From positions 3,906,001-3,970,000 of the forward strand of contig OZ244951.1 of NCBI GenBank assembly GCA_965222315.1: a stretch of 64,000 nucleotides of DNA, given 5' to 3'. This stretch comes from JACKII01 sp965222315. GTDB taxonomy: Bacteria; Pseudomonadota; Alphaproteobacteria; Bin95. The position numbers and the translations under genes are program-made. The stretch's first letter is position 1, and the number at the start of each line of letters is the position of its first letter. The notes beneath the pieces were generated by a model, which worked only from the letters and a program-made list of their open reading frames with translations, did not search any database and was not told where the DNA came from. Shown in pieces: positions 26,530 through 34,736 of the stretch.

Positions 26530-27549
26530 TCACGCCGAGCCGATCGAAGCACCCTCGACTTTCGGGGCGATATCCCCGGCGAACCGTTCCAGCGACCGGA
26601 CCTCGCCCTTGGGGTCGATCAGCAGCACCGTATCAACACCGCCCTCGGCAATGATCCGCAAGCGCTCCGCGATCACGTCCGCCTTGCCGATCAGGGAGGA
26701 GCCGTCCTCCGCCAAACCCGCCGCCTTTATCCCGGCCTCGTCCGTATATTTCTCCGAGCCGGGACCGCGCGCCAGGTCGCCGATGCGGGATAGTACACGC
26801 TGGCGGATCGCCACCGCCTCGTTCATTTCCTCCGCCGTCTCTGCTATTTGCAGGGACCGGGCGAGCGCCACCTTGCGGTCGTTCCGGCCCATTCCCGCTT
26901 CTTCCAGCGCATCCCGGAACACCTGGACCCGCTCAAGACTCAATTCCACCGGCGCAATCTGGTCGAGGAGCAGGTTGAAACCATTCCGCGCCGCCCGCCG
27001 GATCGACTCGAAACTGCCTGCCGCCATCCAGAATGGCGGGTGCGGGCGCTGCACCGGCCGCGGCTCCACCACCACGTCCTTGAACCGCCAGAACGGCCCC
27101 TCGTGGGAGAAGCTGCCTTCCGCCGTCCATGCCTTGCGCAAGAAGGTCAGGCACTCCTCGAACCGCGCGTCCGCTTCCTCCTGCGGAATGCAGAAACCGG
27201 CAAACTCATTCGCCCGGTAGCCCTTACCGACGCCGAAGTCGAAGCGGCCGCCCGACAGCAAGTCCAGCGTCGCCGCCTGCTCCGCCAGCAGGACGGGATT
27301 GTGCCAGGGTAGCACCACGACCGCTGTTCCAAGCCGTATCCTGCTCGTACGCGCCGCCAGATAGGTCAGCAGGTTAAGGGATGCCGAGACCTGGCCCACA
27401 CCGGTAAAATGGTGCTCCACCATGAAAAGCGACCCGAAGCCCAGCTGCTCAGCGCGGATCACATAGTCGATGAACTGGCGGTACCCCAGGCTATCGGCAT
27501 CCGGGCCGGTCCCTGCGGCCTTCGCGCCGCCAAACAATCCAAAGCGCAT
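26530..27549 (-). CDS. LLM class flavin-dependent oxidoreductase
   Basis: This is a 339-residue bacterial-luciferase-like monooxygenase (TIM barrel) using reduced FMN or F420. Family motifs are VEHHFTGVG with the active-site His, LGTAVVVLPWHNPVLLAEQAATLD, quoted in part, LSGGRFDFGVGKGY and RPHPPFWMA. The substrate is unknown. The start at 27549 (MRFGLFGG) is chosen because AAAGGA precedes it and the barrel begins there; the frame runs 104 codons farther upstream, but across the tRNA gene, so that part is not real. Confidence 0.92.
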   Translation of the reverse strand: MRFGLFGGAKAAGTGPDADSLGYRQFIDYVIRAEQLGFGSLFMVEHHFTGVGQVSASLNLLTYLAARTSRIRLGTAVVVLPWHNPVLLAEQAATLDLLSGGRFDFGVGKGYRANEFAGFCIPQEEADARFEECLTFLRKAWTAEGSFSHEGPFWRFKDVVVEPRPVQRPHPPFWMAAGSFESIRRAARNGFNLLLDQIAPVELSLERVQVFRDALEEAGMGRNDRKVALARSLQIAETAEEMNEAVAIRQRVLSRIGDLARGPGSEKYTDEAGIKAAGLAEDGSSLIGKADVIAERLRIIAEGGVDTVLLIDPKGEVRSLERFAGDIAPKVEGASIGSA

Positions 27550-27675
27550 TTCCGATCCTTTCGCCCCCGCCGCTGAACGGCAGGCTATACCGGCAGACGT
27601 CAGCACCCTACCGCCATTTGCCGCTGCACCAAGGCCGAAACCGCGCTGTTTCCCGCCGGAGCGGCGTCCTGGGGC

Positions 27676-27704
27676 TTGAATCGGCGGAGCGGTGCTGGCA
27701 TATG
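27676..27704 (+). promoter_or_regulatory. possible promoter for tRNA-Gln
   Basis: TTGAAT, a 17-base spacer and CATATG lie 38 bases upstream of the tRNA. Spacing is ideal but both hexamers deviate from consensus, so this is a tentative call. Confidence 0.3.
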
Positions 27705-27742
27705 ACTGCTTCCAACGCGCTGCCCACCGGGCGCACGCGGGA

Positions 27743-27817
27743 TGGGGTGTAGCCAAGCGGTAAGGCAGCGGCTTTTGGTGCCGCCATGCGCTGGTTCGAA
27801 TCCAGCCACCCCAGCCA
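27743..27817 (+). tRNA. tRNA-Gln (anticodon TTG)
   Basis: The acceptor stem TGGGGTG pairs with CACCCCA (27807-27813), followed by discriminator G and an encoded CCA. The anticodon arm GCGGC-TTTTGGT-GCCGC gives anticodon TTG. The T arm GCTGG-TTCGAAT-CCAGC is perfect. The D arm contains AGCCAAGCGGTAAGGC. The gene is 75 bases long and complete. Confidence 0.97.
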
Positions 27818-27857
27818 CCGCCGGAAATTCCGTATCCAGAGCGGGAGAGCCCAAACG

Positions 27858-28046
27858 TCACTCCTGCCCGTCCGGCTCCTTGTGCGCGCCATCCAGCAAA
27901 TCGCGCAGACGGGACGCCTCAGCGCTCTCCTTCGCCTTCTCCGCCATCGTCCGGCCGTGCTTCACCCGGTTCGATGCGGCCCTGGCCTGTTTGTCCGTCC
28001 GGGCTTTGGCCTTGCGGGCGCGGTTCAGGTTAACGATCTCGGCCAT
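27858..28046 (-). CDS. DUF4169 family protein
   Basis: This is a 62-residue, very basic, charged and helical protein beginning MAEIVNLNRARKAKAR. It matches the small DUF4169 family found in alphaproteobacteria, of unknown function. Its composition (Lys, Arg, Ala, Glu) and the NLNRARK start suggest nucleic-acid or ribosome contact, which is inference. It ends 40 bases from the 3' end of tRNA-Gln on the opposite strand and is divergent from the MBL-fold hydrolase. Confidence 0.85.
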   Translation of the reverse strand: MAEIVNLNRARKAKARTDKQARAASNRVKHGRTMAEKAKESAEASRLRDLLDGAHKEPDGQE

Positions 28047-28139
28047 CACTCCTCCAAATAGCATAGCGTGCAAAGGGCATGGCGTGAGCCATTGGCGAAC
28101 GTGTACGCTACCACCAAACACGCAACACAAGGAAACATC

Positions 28140-28997
28140 ATGGTCGGCGAAGTTTGGCAAATCGGTAAGGTAAAAATCACCCGGATTGTGGAAATCGAAG
28201 CGACAGGCGGCATGTCCCGCATCATCCCCGACGCGACGCGCGACCGGCTCAAGGAGATTGGCTGGCTCTACCCCAATTTCGCCGATGAAGAAGGCCGGAT
28301 GCGGGGCGCAATCCACTCCCTCATCATCGACACGGGCGAGCGCAAAATCATCGTCGATACTTGTGTCGGCAACGACAAGGACCGCGCGGTGCCCGCCTGG
28401 AACAACCTCCAGACCAAGTTCCTGGAGGATCTGGCGGCGGCAGGCTATCCGGCCGACAGCATCGATACAGTGCTCTGCACCCACCTGCACATCGACCATG
28501 TGGGCTGGAATACCAGGTGGGACGGTGCCAAGTGGGTGCCGACTTTCAAGAACGCCGACTACCTGTTCGGCGAGGTGGAATACAATCACTGGATGACCCA
28601 CGACCGCGACGGCCAGAGCCAGGTGATGATGGATTCAGTTACGCCCATCGTCGAAGCGGGCTTGCAAAAGCTCATCAGCCAGGAGCACGTGCTCTGTCCG
28701 GAAGTGCGCTTGATCCCGACGCCCGGCCACACCCCCGGCCATCATAGCGTGATGATCGAGAGCGAAGGCGAGAGCGCGCTCATTACCGGCGACTTCCTGC
28801 ACCATCCCTGCCAGTTCGCCCACCCTGAATGGCCGAGCGCGCCGGACTGGGACGTGGCGCAGGGACACGCAACCCGCATCAACATGTACAACCGCCTGGC
28901 GGATACGCTGACGCTGGTCATCGGCACCCACTTCCACACACCGACCGCCGGTCATTTGAAGAAAGACGGCAAGGTCTGGCGGTTGGATACGGATTAG
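28140..28997 (+). CDS. MBL-fold metallo-hydrolase
   Basis: This is a 285-residue metallo-beta-lactamase-fold enzyme. The metal motif THLHIDHVGW is at residues 114-123 (His115, His117, Asp119, His120), a further His lies in TPGHTPGHHS, Asp in TGDF and a final His in IGTHFH. The arrangement resembles quorum-quenching lactonases and alkyl-sulfatase-like hydrolases of the AttM/AiiB group, but the substrate is not determined. The start at 28140 follows AAGGAAAC. No signal peptide is seen. Confidence 0.92.
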   Translation: MVGEVWQIGKVKITRIVEIEATGGMSRIIPDATRDRLKEIGWLYPNFADEEGRMRGAIHSLIIDTGERKIIVDTCVGNDKDRAVPAWNNLQTKFLEDLAAAGYPADSIDTVLCTHLHIDHVGWNTRWDGAKWVPTFKNADYLFGEVEYNHWMTHDRDGQSQVMMDSVTPIVEAGLQKLISQEHVLCPEVRLIPTPGHTPGHHSVMIESEGESALITGDFLHHPCQFAHPEWPSAPDWDVAQGHATRINMYNRLADTLTLVIGTHFHTPTAGHLKKDGKVWRLDTD

Positions 28998-29021
28998 GCC
29001 GTTGCAGTAGAGCCCTTCCGT

Positions 29022-30005
29022 CTAACGGCCAGGGCGCGCCGATGCGGCATACGCCGCATCCACCGTCCGCATGACCGCCTCCAGGTCGCCTAGCCCGGCA
29101 AGCGGCGGCCTGCCTGCCGCATGATCGGCCAGCACCCGTTGGACGAACACGCCATAGAGCGGATCGGAATCCAGGTCGAAAGTCAGCACCTCCGGCTCGG
29201 CACCCCCGCTGCGAAACACCGTGATGCCGTCCGGCCGGCTCTGCACATAGTGCCCGGCGGCGCTCAGGCTGAAGGAGTATTCGCGCTTGCGCGGGTGGTC
29301 GGGAAAGCAATAGCCGGTCTCCACCATCGCAGTCCCCTGCGCGTGGCGGGTCGAGACAAGGGCATAGTCCTCCACCGCCTCCCCATGCAGTGCCGCCGAC
29401 GTCCGGGCCGGCACGTCGCCCTGCCGCGGCCCATGCAGCAATTGCGAGAGGTCGAGCCAGTGCGGCGCCAGATTGATCAGGCAGCCGCCGCCGCTCTCCG
29501 CCGGGTCCAGCATCCATGGCGTGCCCATGGCCCGGTACCGCCCCGGCGGCCCGGCAAAGAACCGCCAGGAGGAATAGCGAAAATCCGCTCCCTCCCCCCG
29601 CCGCAATCGCGCCAGTGCGTCGGCTAACGGCCCCACCCGCTGGACGAAGGCGACCGTCACCGGCAGGCCCTTCGCTGCCGCAGCCCCGCCCAACGCCGCC
29701 ACGTCTTCGCCGGAGAGACCTGCCGGCTTCTCCATCGCGAAGGGGATGCCGCGGGCGACCAGGGCCAGGCCGATATCCTTCATCCGCGCATGCCGGCCGA
29801 AGGCGAAGGCGTAGTCGATGGCTGCCTCCCCGGCGAGCAGGGCTTCGGGCGTCTCATACGCCCGCACCCCGAACAGGGCGGCCACGCGTGCCCGGATCGC
29901 CTGGTCGGCATCCGAGACCGCCACCACATCCACATCGCTCGCCAGGAGCGCCGCCTCGTAGAGCGGAAAGTGCCAATGCGAAACTTCCAGCAATGCGATC
30001 TTCAT
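29022..30005 (-). CDS. Gfo/Idh/MocA family oxidoreductase
   Basis: This 327-residue NAD(P)-dependent sugar or inositol dehydrogenase-like protein has an N-terminal Rossmann domain (1-120) with Glu92-Lys93-Pro94, the EKP motif carrying the catalytic Lys. The C-terminal alpha/beta domain includes GGGCLINLAPHWLDL with the conserved Asp or His region. The usual GxGxxG loop is replaced by EVSHWHFP after the first strand, which is atypical and may change cofactor handling. It is divergent from an uncharacterised gene at 30100. Confidence 0.88.
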   Translation of the reverse strand: MKIALLEVSHWHFPLYEAALLASDVDVVAVSDADQAIRARVAALFGVRAYETPEALLAGEAAIDYAFAFGRHARMKDIGLALVARGIPFAMEKPAGLSGEDVAALGGAAAAKGLPVTVAFVQRVGPLADALARLRRGEGADFRYSSWRFFAGPPGRYRAMGTPWMLDPAESGGGCLINLAPHWLDLSQLLHGPRQGDVPARTSAALHGEAVEDYALVSTRHAQGTAMVETGYCFPDHPRKREYSFSLSAAGHYVQSRPDGITVFRSGGAEPEVLTFDLDSDPLYGVFVQRVLADHAAGRPPLAGLGDLEAVMRTVDAAYAASARPGR

Positions 30006-30099
30006 TCACCTTATCCCTGGCTTGGTGTCCCATGCTTCGAATGGCAGTATGCGCCTGACCTGCCGCTCGCGCACGGGACAAACGGGAAGGAGCCCAGCC

Positions 30100-30783
30100 A
30101 TGCCATTGCTCGGAAACGGCGTCGCCGCCATCTGGCACGACATCGACACCACCCACGAGGCCGACTACCACCACTGGCATTGCCACGAGCATATTCCGGA
30201 GCGCGTCGGCATTCCCGGCTTTCTCCGCGGCCGCCGCTTTGCACCCGTGTGGGGCTCCCCCCGCTTTTTCCATTTTTATGAGACCGAGAGCGTCGACAGC
30301 CTGACCTCCGCCGCCTACCTGGAGCGGTTGAACGATCCGACGCCATGGACTCAGCGGGTCGTGCCGAATTTCCGCAACAATAACCGCACGCTCGCCCAAG
30401 TGGCAGGCAGCTTCGGGCAGGGTGTCGGCGCTGCCATGCTGACGATCCAATGCGGCCCCGCGCCCGGCAAGGCGGCGGCATTGCAAGCCTGGCTGCTTGC
30501 CGCCATGCCGGAATGGGTACAGGCGGAAGGCGTGACGGGCGCGCACCTGCTGCGCGGCGACCAGGATGCGAGCAACGTGCAGACGGAAGAGAAAGCCATG
30601 CGCGGCCGCGCAGACGACGTGGCCGACTGGGTGATCATGGCGGAGGGCCTGGAGGCCGGATACCTGGAGGCAATGCGCGCCGGGGTTTTATCGGACGCCA
30701 ATCTGACCACCCAAGGTGCAGCAACCATCAATGCCGGCCTCTACCGCCTGCATTATGTGCTGCACCAGGACGACATGGCTTAG
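30100..30783 (+). CDS. uncharacterised protein with two ferredoxin-like halves
   Basis: This 227-residue protein belongs to no named family that I recognise with certainty. The first half has the His-rich segment DYHHWHCHEHIPERVGIPG followed by FLRGRRF, which resembles the dimeric alpha+beta barrel of EthD-like proteins, where the DWH/EH motif lies on the first helix. The second half (from about residue 110) repeats a strand-helix-strand pattern (AAMLTIQC, then HLLRGDQD and VADWVIMAEG). So a two-domain alpha+beta barrel is likely. AAGGAG precedes the ATG at 30100. Confidence 0.7.
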   Translation: MPLLGNGVAAIWHDIDTTHEADYHHWHCHEHIPERVGIPGFLRGRRFAPVWGSPRFFHFYETESVDSLTSAAYLERLNDPTPWTQRVVPNFRNNNRTLAQVAGSFGQGVGAAMLTIQCGPAPGKAAALQAWLLAAMPEWVQAEGVTGAHLLRGDQDASNVQTEEKAMRGRADDVADWVIMAEGLEAGYLEAMRAGVLSDANLTTQGAATINAGLYRLHYVLHQDDMA

Positions 30784-30804
30784 ATCTGAATACGGAGCAG
30801 CGGG

Positions 30805-31455
30805 ATGGGATTTGAGTGGGCGGAACTCACCAACGAAGGCGAGTATCTAAAGTTTTTCATTGGCCTGATCGCAATCTCCAACATCGTTGGCACGATCCCC
30901 ATATTTCTGGGGCTAACCGGTCGTTATTCCCGTCCGGAAGCCAATTTAGCGGGCATTGCTGCCGGAGGGGTATTTATCCTGATACTGGTTGCCTTCGCCA
31001 TATTCAGCAATGCAATCCTGGATTCATTTAGCATCTCAATCTCTGCCTTCCAGGCGGCGGGCGGCCTGCTGATTCTGCTGAGCGGCTTGCAGATGGTACG
31101 CTCAACGGCAGAGGAAGATGGAGAGGAATCCCAAGCCGCATCACCCTTCGGCTTAGGCGTCACGCCACTCGGCATGCCATTGCTGGCCGGGCCGGGTGCC
31201 ATCACCTACGTCTTCATTGCCTCAAGCCTGCATGAGGGTGCCGCGCACACCGTCGTGCTCTCAGCCAGCATTGTGGGAGTAGGCGTCGTCATCATGCTGG
31301 CACTATTGGCTGCTAGCGGTGTCAGCGCATTCATCAAGCCCACCCTTCGCCAATTTCTTCAGAAACTGTTGGGCTTGATCGTCATGTCGCTCGGCACCGA
31401 ATACATTTTCCACGGCATTGCGGTACACTTCGCCATGCCTGTTTCGGGGCATTAA
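30805..31455 (+). CDS. MarC family membrane protein (UPF0056)
   Basis: This is a 216-residue inner-membrane protein with six hydrophobic segments in two halves, typical of MarC/YchE proteins. The segments IGLIAISNIVGTIPIFLGLT and PLGMPLLAGPGAITYVF are the family signatures. The molecular role is unknown: despite the name, E. coli MarC does not confer multidrug resistance. It follows the uncharacterised gene by 21 bases and may be co-transcribed with it. Confidence 0.93.
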   Translation: MGFEWAELTNEGEYLKFFIGLIAISNIVGTIPIFLGLTGRYSRPEANLAGIAAGGVFILILVAFAIFSNAILDSFSISISAFQAAGGLLILLSGLQMVRSTAEEDGEESQAASPFGLGVTPLGMPLLAGPGAITYVFIASSLHEGAAHTVVLSASIVGVGVVIMLALLAASGVSAFIKPTLRQFLQKLLGLIVMSLGTEYIFHGIAVHFAMPVSGH

Positions 31456-31519
31456 CCGGCAGGGCCTTCCACGCAATACGTGCAGCTCCTATTTTTAGCA
31501 TAAACAATCCGGCGCGGAA

Positions 31520-31939
31520 CTAAGCCCAGCCGAGTTCCGCCAGGGCGTAGCCGTCGTTCCAGACCTTGGTCATGGACGCCACTTTGCCGTCGCCATTCAT
31601 TTTAATGGCGTAGACATAATCGGTGTTGGTGGTCTTGTTCGTCGGCGGAACCGGGGCGCCCTCGCCTTTATGCGTGGCATGGAACGTCGCGACGAAGGTT
31701 GCCGTGCTGGTAGCCTCGTCCCAGGCGCTGGTATGCAGCGTATAGCTTGCCCCCGGCAGTGGACCGCCAACCAGTCCCTTCATCCACTCAGTATAGGCTT
31801 CAACCGTCTTCACGTCGGCGAGCGCACCGGCCTGACAGGCGAAGCTTGCACCGCTGGCAACATAGTCCTTGCAACCATCCCAGCCTTTCGACGCTTCACA
31901 GGCTTCGAAAAACATTCTGGCATTGTCAAATGCAGACAT
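31520..31939 (-). CDS. NTF2-like (SnoaL-like) domain protein
   Basis: This is a ~139-residue protein with the cone-shaped NTF2-like fold: three N-terminal helices, then a curved sheet (SYTLHTSAWDEATSTATFVATFHATHK, quoted in part, and TDYVYAIKMNGDGKVASMTKVWND, also in part). Members are small isomerases, hydrolases or binding proteins, and no catalytic set is evident here. The start at 31939 is chosen because GGAGGA lies a few bases upstream; the frame from 31954 would place that site inside the gene. It converges on marC. Confidence 0.8.
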   Translation of the reverse strand: MSAFDNARMFFEACEASKGWDGCKDYVASGASFACQAGALADVKTVEAYTEWMKGLVGGPLPGASYTLHTSAWDEATSTATFVATFHATHKGEGAPVPPTNKTTNTDYVYAIKMNGDGKVASMTKVWNDGYALAELGWA

Positions 31940-32048
31940 AAGGAATCCTCCCAATTTGGATTGCGCTTACGCTCTCCCGGCACGCAGCATCATATCATCC
32001 TATGCGGAATAATGCTGGGGAAATCACATTAAAGGGTCCGGTGCGGCC

Positions 32049-33143
32049 TCAAATGCCTGATATGGCGCCGAATTCCGTATCGTTGATACCCACCAACCGG
32101 GCCGCTTCCTGGATGGAGGCCCAGGCGTCATCGGTCAGCGGGACGCCGTTGGCCCGGCGCTCCGCTTCCGTCGCGCGCTCCGGGTCGCCGGGCACGAGCA
32201 CCGGCTTGGCCGGGTCGGCCGGGTTGGCTGACATGACGAAATCCACATACTCCGCCACGTCTGCCGCAAAGCCGCCCTGGTCGTCCATGGTGGCGGCGTC
32301 GATGTAGATCGACAGCATCCCATTGGCGAAAGACTTGCCAGGCGGTCCGGCCGTGCCGTTGCCGGTCAACGCGCCGCCCAGCAATTCGCACATCAGTGCA
32401 AGGCCGCTGCCCTTGTGGTCGCCAAAAGCGCGGATCGCACCCTTGCCGTCGCGCAGATCGACGGGCGCATCGGGACCGGCCTCGCCATAGAGGGTCTTCG
32501 GATCGGTCGAGAGCTTGCCGTTCTCGTCGACCAGCGCGCCCTCCGGCAGCGGTTTGCCGCCCTTGGCCGTGACCATCACCTTGCCCTCCGCCACGATGGA
32601 AGTGGCAAAGTCCAAGATTACCGGCGGCTCCCCCTTGCGCGGGACGCCCACGCAGAACGGCGCGGTGGAGAAGCGCCGCTCCGTCCCGCCATAGGGCGCG
32701 ACCAGCACGGAGCCCCGGGCGTTAACGAAATGGACGGAGACCAAACCCTCCGCCGCTGCGTTGATGGCCCAGGAGCCCACCCGCCCCACATGGCCCGCAT
32801 TGCGCAGAGCCACGATGTAGCAGCCATTCTTCTTGGCCTTCTCGATACCGAAGTTCACCGCCTGGTTCGCCACCCAATGGCCCATGCCGTAGTCGCCGTC
32901 GATGACGGCCATGCTATCGTTCTCGCTGAGGAGCTTGATGGTCCGTCCGGCCTGGAAAAGACCCTGATCCAGCCATTTGACGTAACGGCTGGTGCGCAGC
33001 ACGCCGTGGCTGTCATGCCCCGTCAGGTTGGCGTCGATCAGGTACTTGGCAATGAGCGCCGATTCCTCCGGCCCGCACTCGGTGTGCTCGAAAATCTTGG
33101 TGATAACCGCGTCGAGACGGTCCACGGGAATGACAACGCCCAT
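32049..33143 (-). CDS. Ldh family oxidoreductase (malate/lactate/ureidoglycolate dehydrogenase-like)
   Basis: This is a 364-residue type II malate/L-sulfolactate dehydrogenase family protein using NAD(P). Features are ANLTGHDSHGVLR with the catalytic His, GYGMGHW-like DYGMGHWVANQAV, RNAGHVGRVGSWA and DHKGSGLALMCELLGG, here in full. These lack a Rossmann fold and reduce 2-keto acids. It is divergent from a PEP mutase-like gene, so both may handle the same organic acid, which is inference. Confidence 0.93.
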   Translation of the reverse strand: MGVVIPVDRLDAVITKIFEHTECGPEESALIAKYLIDANLTGHDSHGVLRTSRYVKWLDQGLFQAGRTIKLLSENDSMAVIDGDYGMGHWVANQAVNFGIEKAKKNGCYIVALRNAGHVGRVGSWAINAAAEGLVSVHFVNARGSVLVAPYGGTERRFSTAPFCVGVPRKGEPPVILDFATSIVAEGKVMVTAKGGKPLPEGALVDENGKLSTDPKTLYGEAGPDAPVDLRDGKGAIRAFGDHKGSGLALMCELLGGALTGNGTAGPPGKSFANGMLSIYIDAATMDDQGGFAADVAEYVDFVMSANPADPAKPVLVPGDPERATEAERRANGVPLTDDAWASIQEAARLVGINDTEFGAISGI

Positions 33144-33252
33144 CAGGGAGCCTCCAAGGAAATATCGGCATAGCTGTTATGCCCAGATTGTGAGCGCCAT
33201 CATGGCCGCGATCCGGTTATGGTCAAGCAAACTCAAAGAGGAGCCCTGCCCC

Positions 33253-34092
33253 ATGCCCACTCAAGCCGAAAAAGCCACCACATTCCGCGCCCTGCACCAA
33301 GCCCCCGGCCTGTTCGTTATTCCGAACCCCTGGGACGTGGGCTCTGCCAAGATACTGGCCGGCATGGGCTACAAGGCGCTGGCATCCACTTCCAGCGGTA
33401 TGGCCTGGAGTATGGGCCTGCTGGACGGGCAGGTGACCCGCGAGGCGGTGCTGGACCATTGCCGGATACTGGACCAGGCGACGGACCTTCCGGTCGCCGC
33501 CGACCTGGAGGACTGTTTCGGCAATACGCCGGAGGCCGCGGCGGAAACCATCCGCCTGGGCGCAGAGGCGGGGCTGGTCGGCGGCTCCATCGAGGATTGG
33601 CAGCCGCCCGCCCGCAACGGCGGGGAAGCGCGGATGCGGCCCATCGAAGAAGCCGCTGAGCGCGTTGCGGCCGTGGTGGAGGCAGCACGCGCCCTGCCCC
33701 ACGACTTCGTGCTGGTGGCCAGGGCGGAGAACCACATCCGCGGCGTCACCGACCTCGCCGACACGATCAAGCGCCTGCAGGCATTTCAGGAAGCCGGGGC
33801 CGACGCCCTCTATGCGCCGGGCCTGCAAACCCTGGACGATATCCGCAGCGTCATGCAGTCGGTGGACCGGCCGGTAAACGTTCTGATGGGCGGGGCGACC
33901 GGCTTCCACACGGTCGAGCAACTGACGGCGCTCGGCGTGAAACGAGTCAGCATTGGCGGCGCGTTTGCCAACGCTGCCTATAGTGCGTTCCTGCGCGCCG
34001 CCAAGGAAGTGTTGGACGACGGCACCTTCACCTTCCGCAACGAGGCAACTGGCGGCAAGGAAATCAGCGGACTGATTGCCGGGAACGGCTGA
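33253..34092 (+). CDS. isocitrate lyase/PEP mutase family protein
   Basis: This 279-residue TIM-barrel enzyme belongs to the ICL/PEPM superfamily, which forms or cleaves C-C or P-C bonds next to a carboxylate. Seen are VIPNPWDVGSAKIL, the substrate loop TSSGMAWSMG, the Mg-site segment ADLEDCFG, and GGSIEDW. The catalytic-loop KKCGH of isocitrate lyase is missing, so it is not a true isocitrate lyase; an oxaloacetate- or methylisocitrate-type activity is possible. AGAGGAG lies 9 bases before the start. Confidence 0.9.
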   Translation: MPTQAEKATTFRALHQAPGLFVIPNPWDVGSAKILAGMGYKALASTSSGMAWSMGLLDGQVTREAVLDHCRILDQATDLPVAADLEDCFGNTPEAAAETIRLGAEAGLVGGSIEDWQPPARNGGEARMRPIEEAAERVAAVVEAARALPHDFVLVARAENHIRGVTDLADTIKRLQAFQEAGADALYAPGLQTLDDIRSVMQSVDRPVNVLMGGATGFHTVEQLTALGVKRVSIGGAFANAAYSAFLRAAKEVLDDGTFTFRNEATGGKEISGLIAGNG

Positions 34093-34097
34093 GGGCT

Positions 34098-34194
34098 GCA
34101 GCCGGAGGCAGGCTCAAACAAGGCTTCCGGCTGCAATCCCCTGGTGGTCTGATCGAAACAGATAGGTTCCGTCCGTTTCCATCGAACCACCAGG
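34098..34194. other. two stem-loops between convergent genes
   Basis: GCAGCCGGA (34098-34106) pairs with TCCGGCTGC (34126-34134). A second stem pairs CCTGGTGGT (34140-34148) with ACCACCAGG (34186-34194). Both lack T tracts. They lie between the stops of the PEP mutase-like and MaoC-like genes and probably end transcription or protect the RNA ends. Confidence 0.5.
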
Positions 34195-34200
34195 CAGCAA

Positions 34201-34653
34201 TCAGGGATAGGCGATCATCAGGGTTTCGGCGATCATGGCGGGGCGGTCCTGGCCCTCGATCTCCATGGTCTGCTCGCAGGTCATGCGCACGCCGCCGCCC
34301 TTCATGTCGTCAGCGGCCGCCAGCTTGGTGCGGAGACGCACGCGGCTGTTAACTGGCACCATGTTGGTAAACCGCATGCGGTTCGCACCATAGTTAATAA
34401 GATTGCTGACCTTCTTGATCTTAAATACCGGCATGCCCGCGACCAGCGACATGGTCAGATAGCCATGGGCGATGGTGGATTTGGTCGGCAGTTCATTCGC
34501 CGCGCGCTCAGCGTCAAGGTGGATCCACTGGTGGTCGTCGGTCGCATCGGCAAAACGGTTAATGCGCTCCTGATCGATCAGCACCCAATCGCTGACGCCC
34601 AATTCCTTGCCGACATACTCTTTCAGGTCGGCAGGAGTTTCAATTTCCAACAT
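34201..34653 (-). CDS. MaoC family dehydratase
   Basis: This is a 150-residue single hot-dog-fold hydratase (R-specific enoyl-CoA hydratase-like). The catalytic Asp and His are in FADATDDHQWIHLD, followed by the family's IAHGYLTMSL. It hydrates trans-2-enoyl-CoA or dehydrates 3-hydroxyacyl-CoA. The start at 34653 (MLEIET) gives the usual length; the frame continues far upstream, but that is the shadow of the next gene. It lies 83 bases downstream of the DUF1932 dehydrogenase gene on the same strand. Confidence 0.93.
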   Translation of the reverse strand: MLEIETPADLKEYVGKELGVSDWVLIDQERINRFADATDDHQWIHLDAERAANELPTKSTIAHGYLTMSLVAGMPVFKIKKVSNLINYGANRMRFTNMVPVNSRVRLRTKLAAADDMKGGGVRMTCEQTMEIEGQDRPAMIAETLMIAYP

Positions 34654-34736
34654 ACATATGGCCTTTCCAAACAAACATCGTCCGTTGCCGTAGCTATCGC
34701 CGAATCGCTTCAGCAGCGCAAGTTGCCAAAAAGCGC

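Noticed and set aside
27550..27861. 104-codon upstream extension of the LLM oxidoreductase frame
   Set aside because: It would run across the opposite-strand tRNA-Gln gene and has no domain content; the ribosome site supports 27549.
33253..34092. Considered as isocitrate lyase (aceA)
   Set aside because: The KKCGH catalytic motif and the large insert of true isocitrate lyase are missing; only the superfamily can be stated.
34098..34194. Two hairpins considered as a CRISPR or attenuator
   Set aside because: There are only two unrelated stems, no repeat-spacer order and no leader peptide; they lie between convergent stops.
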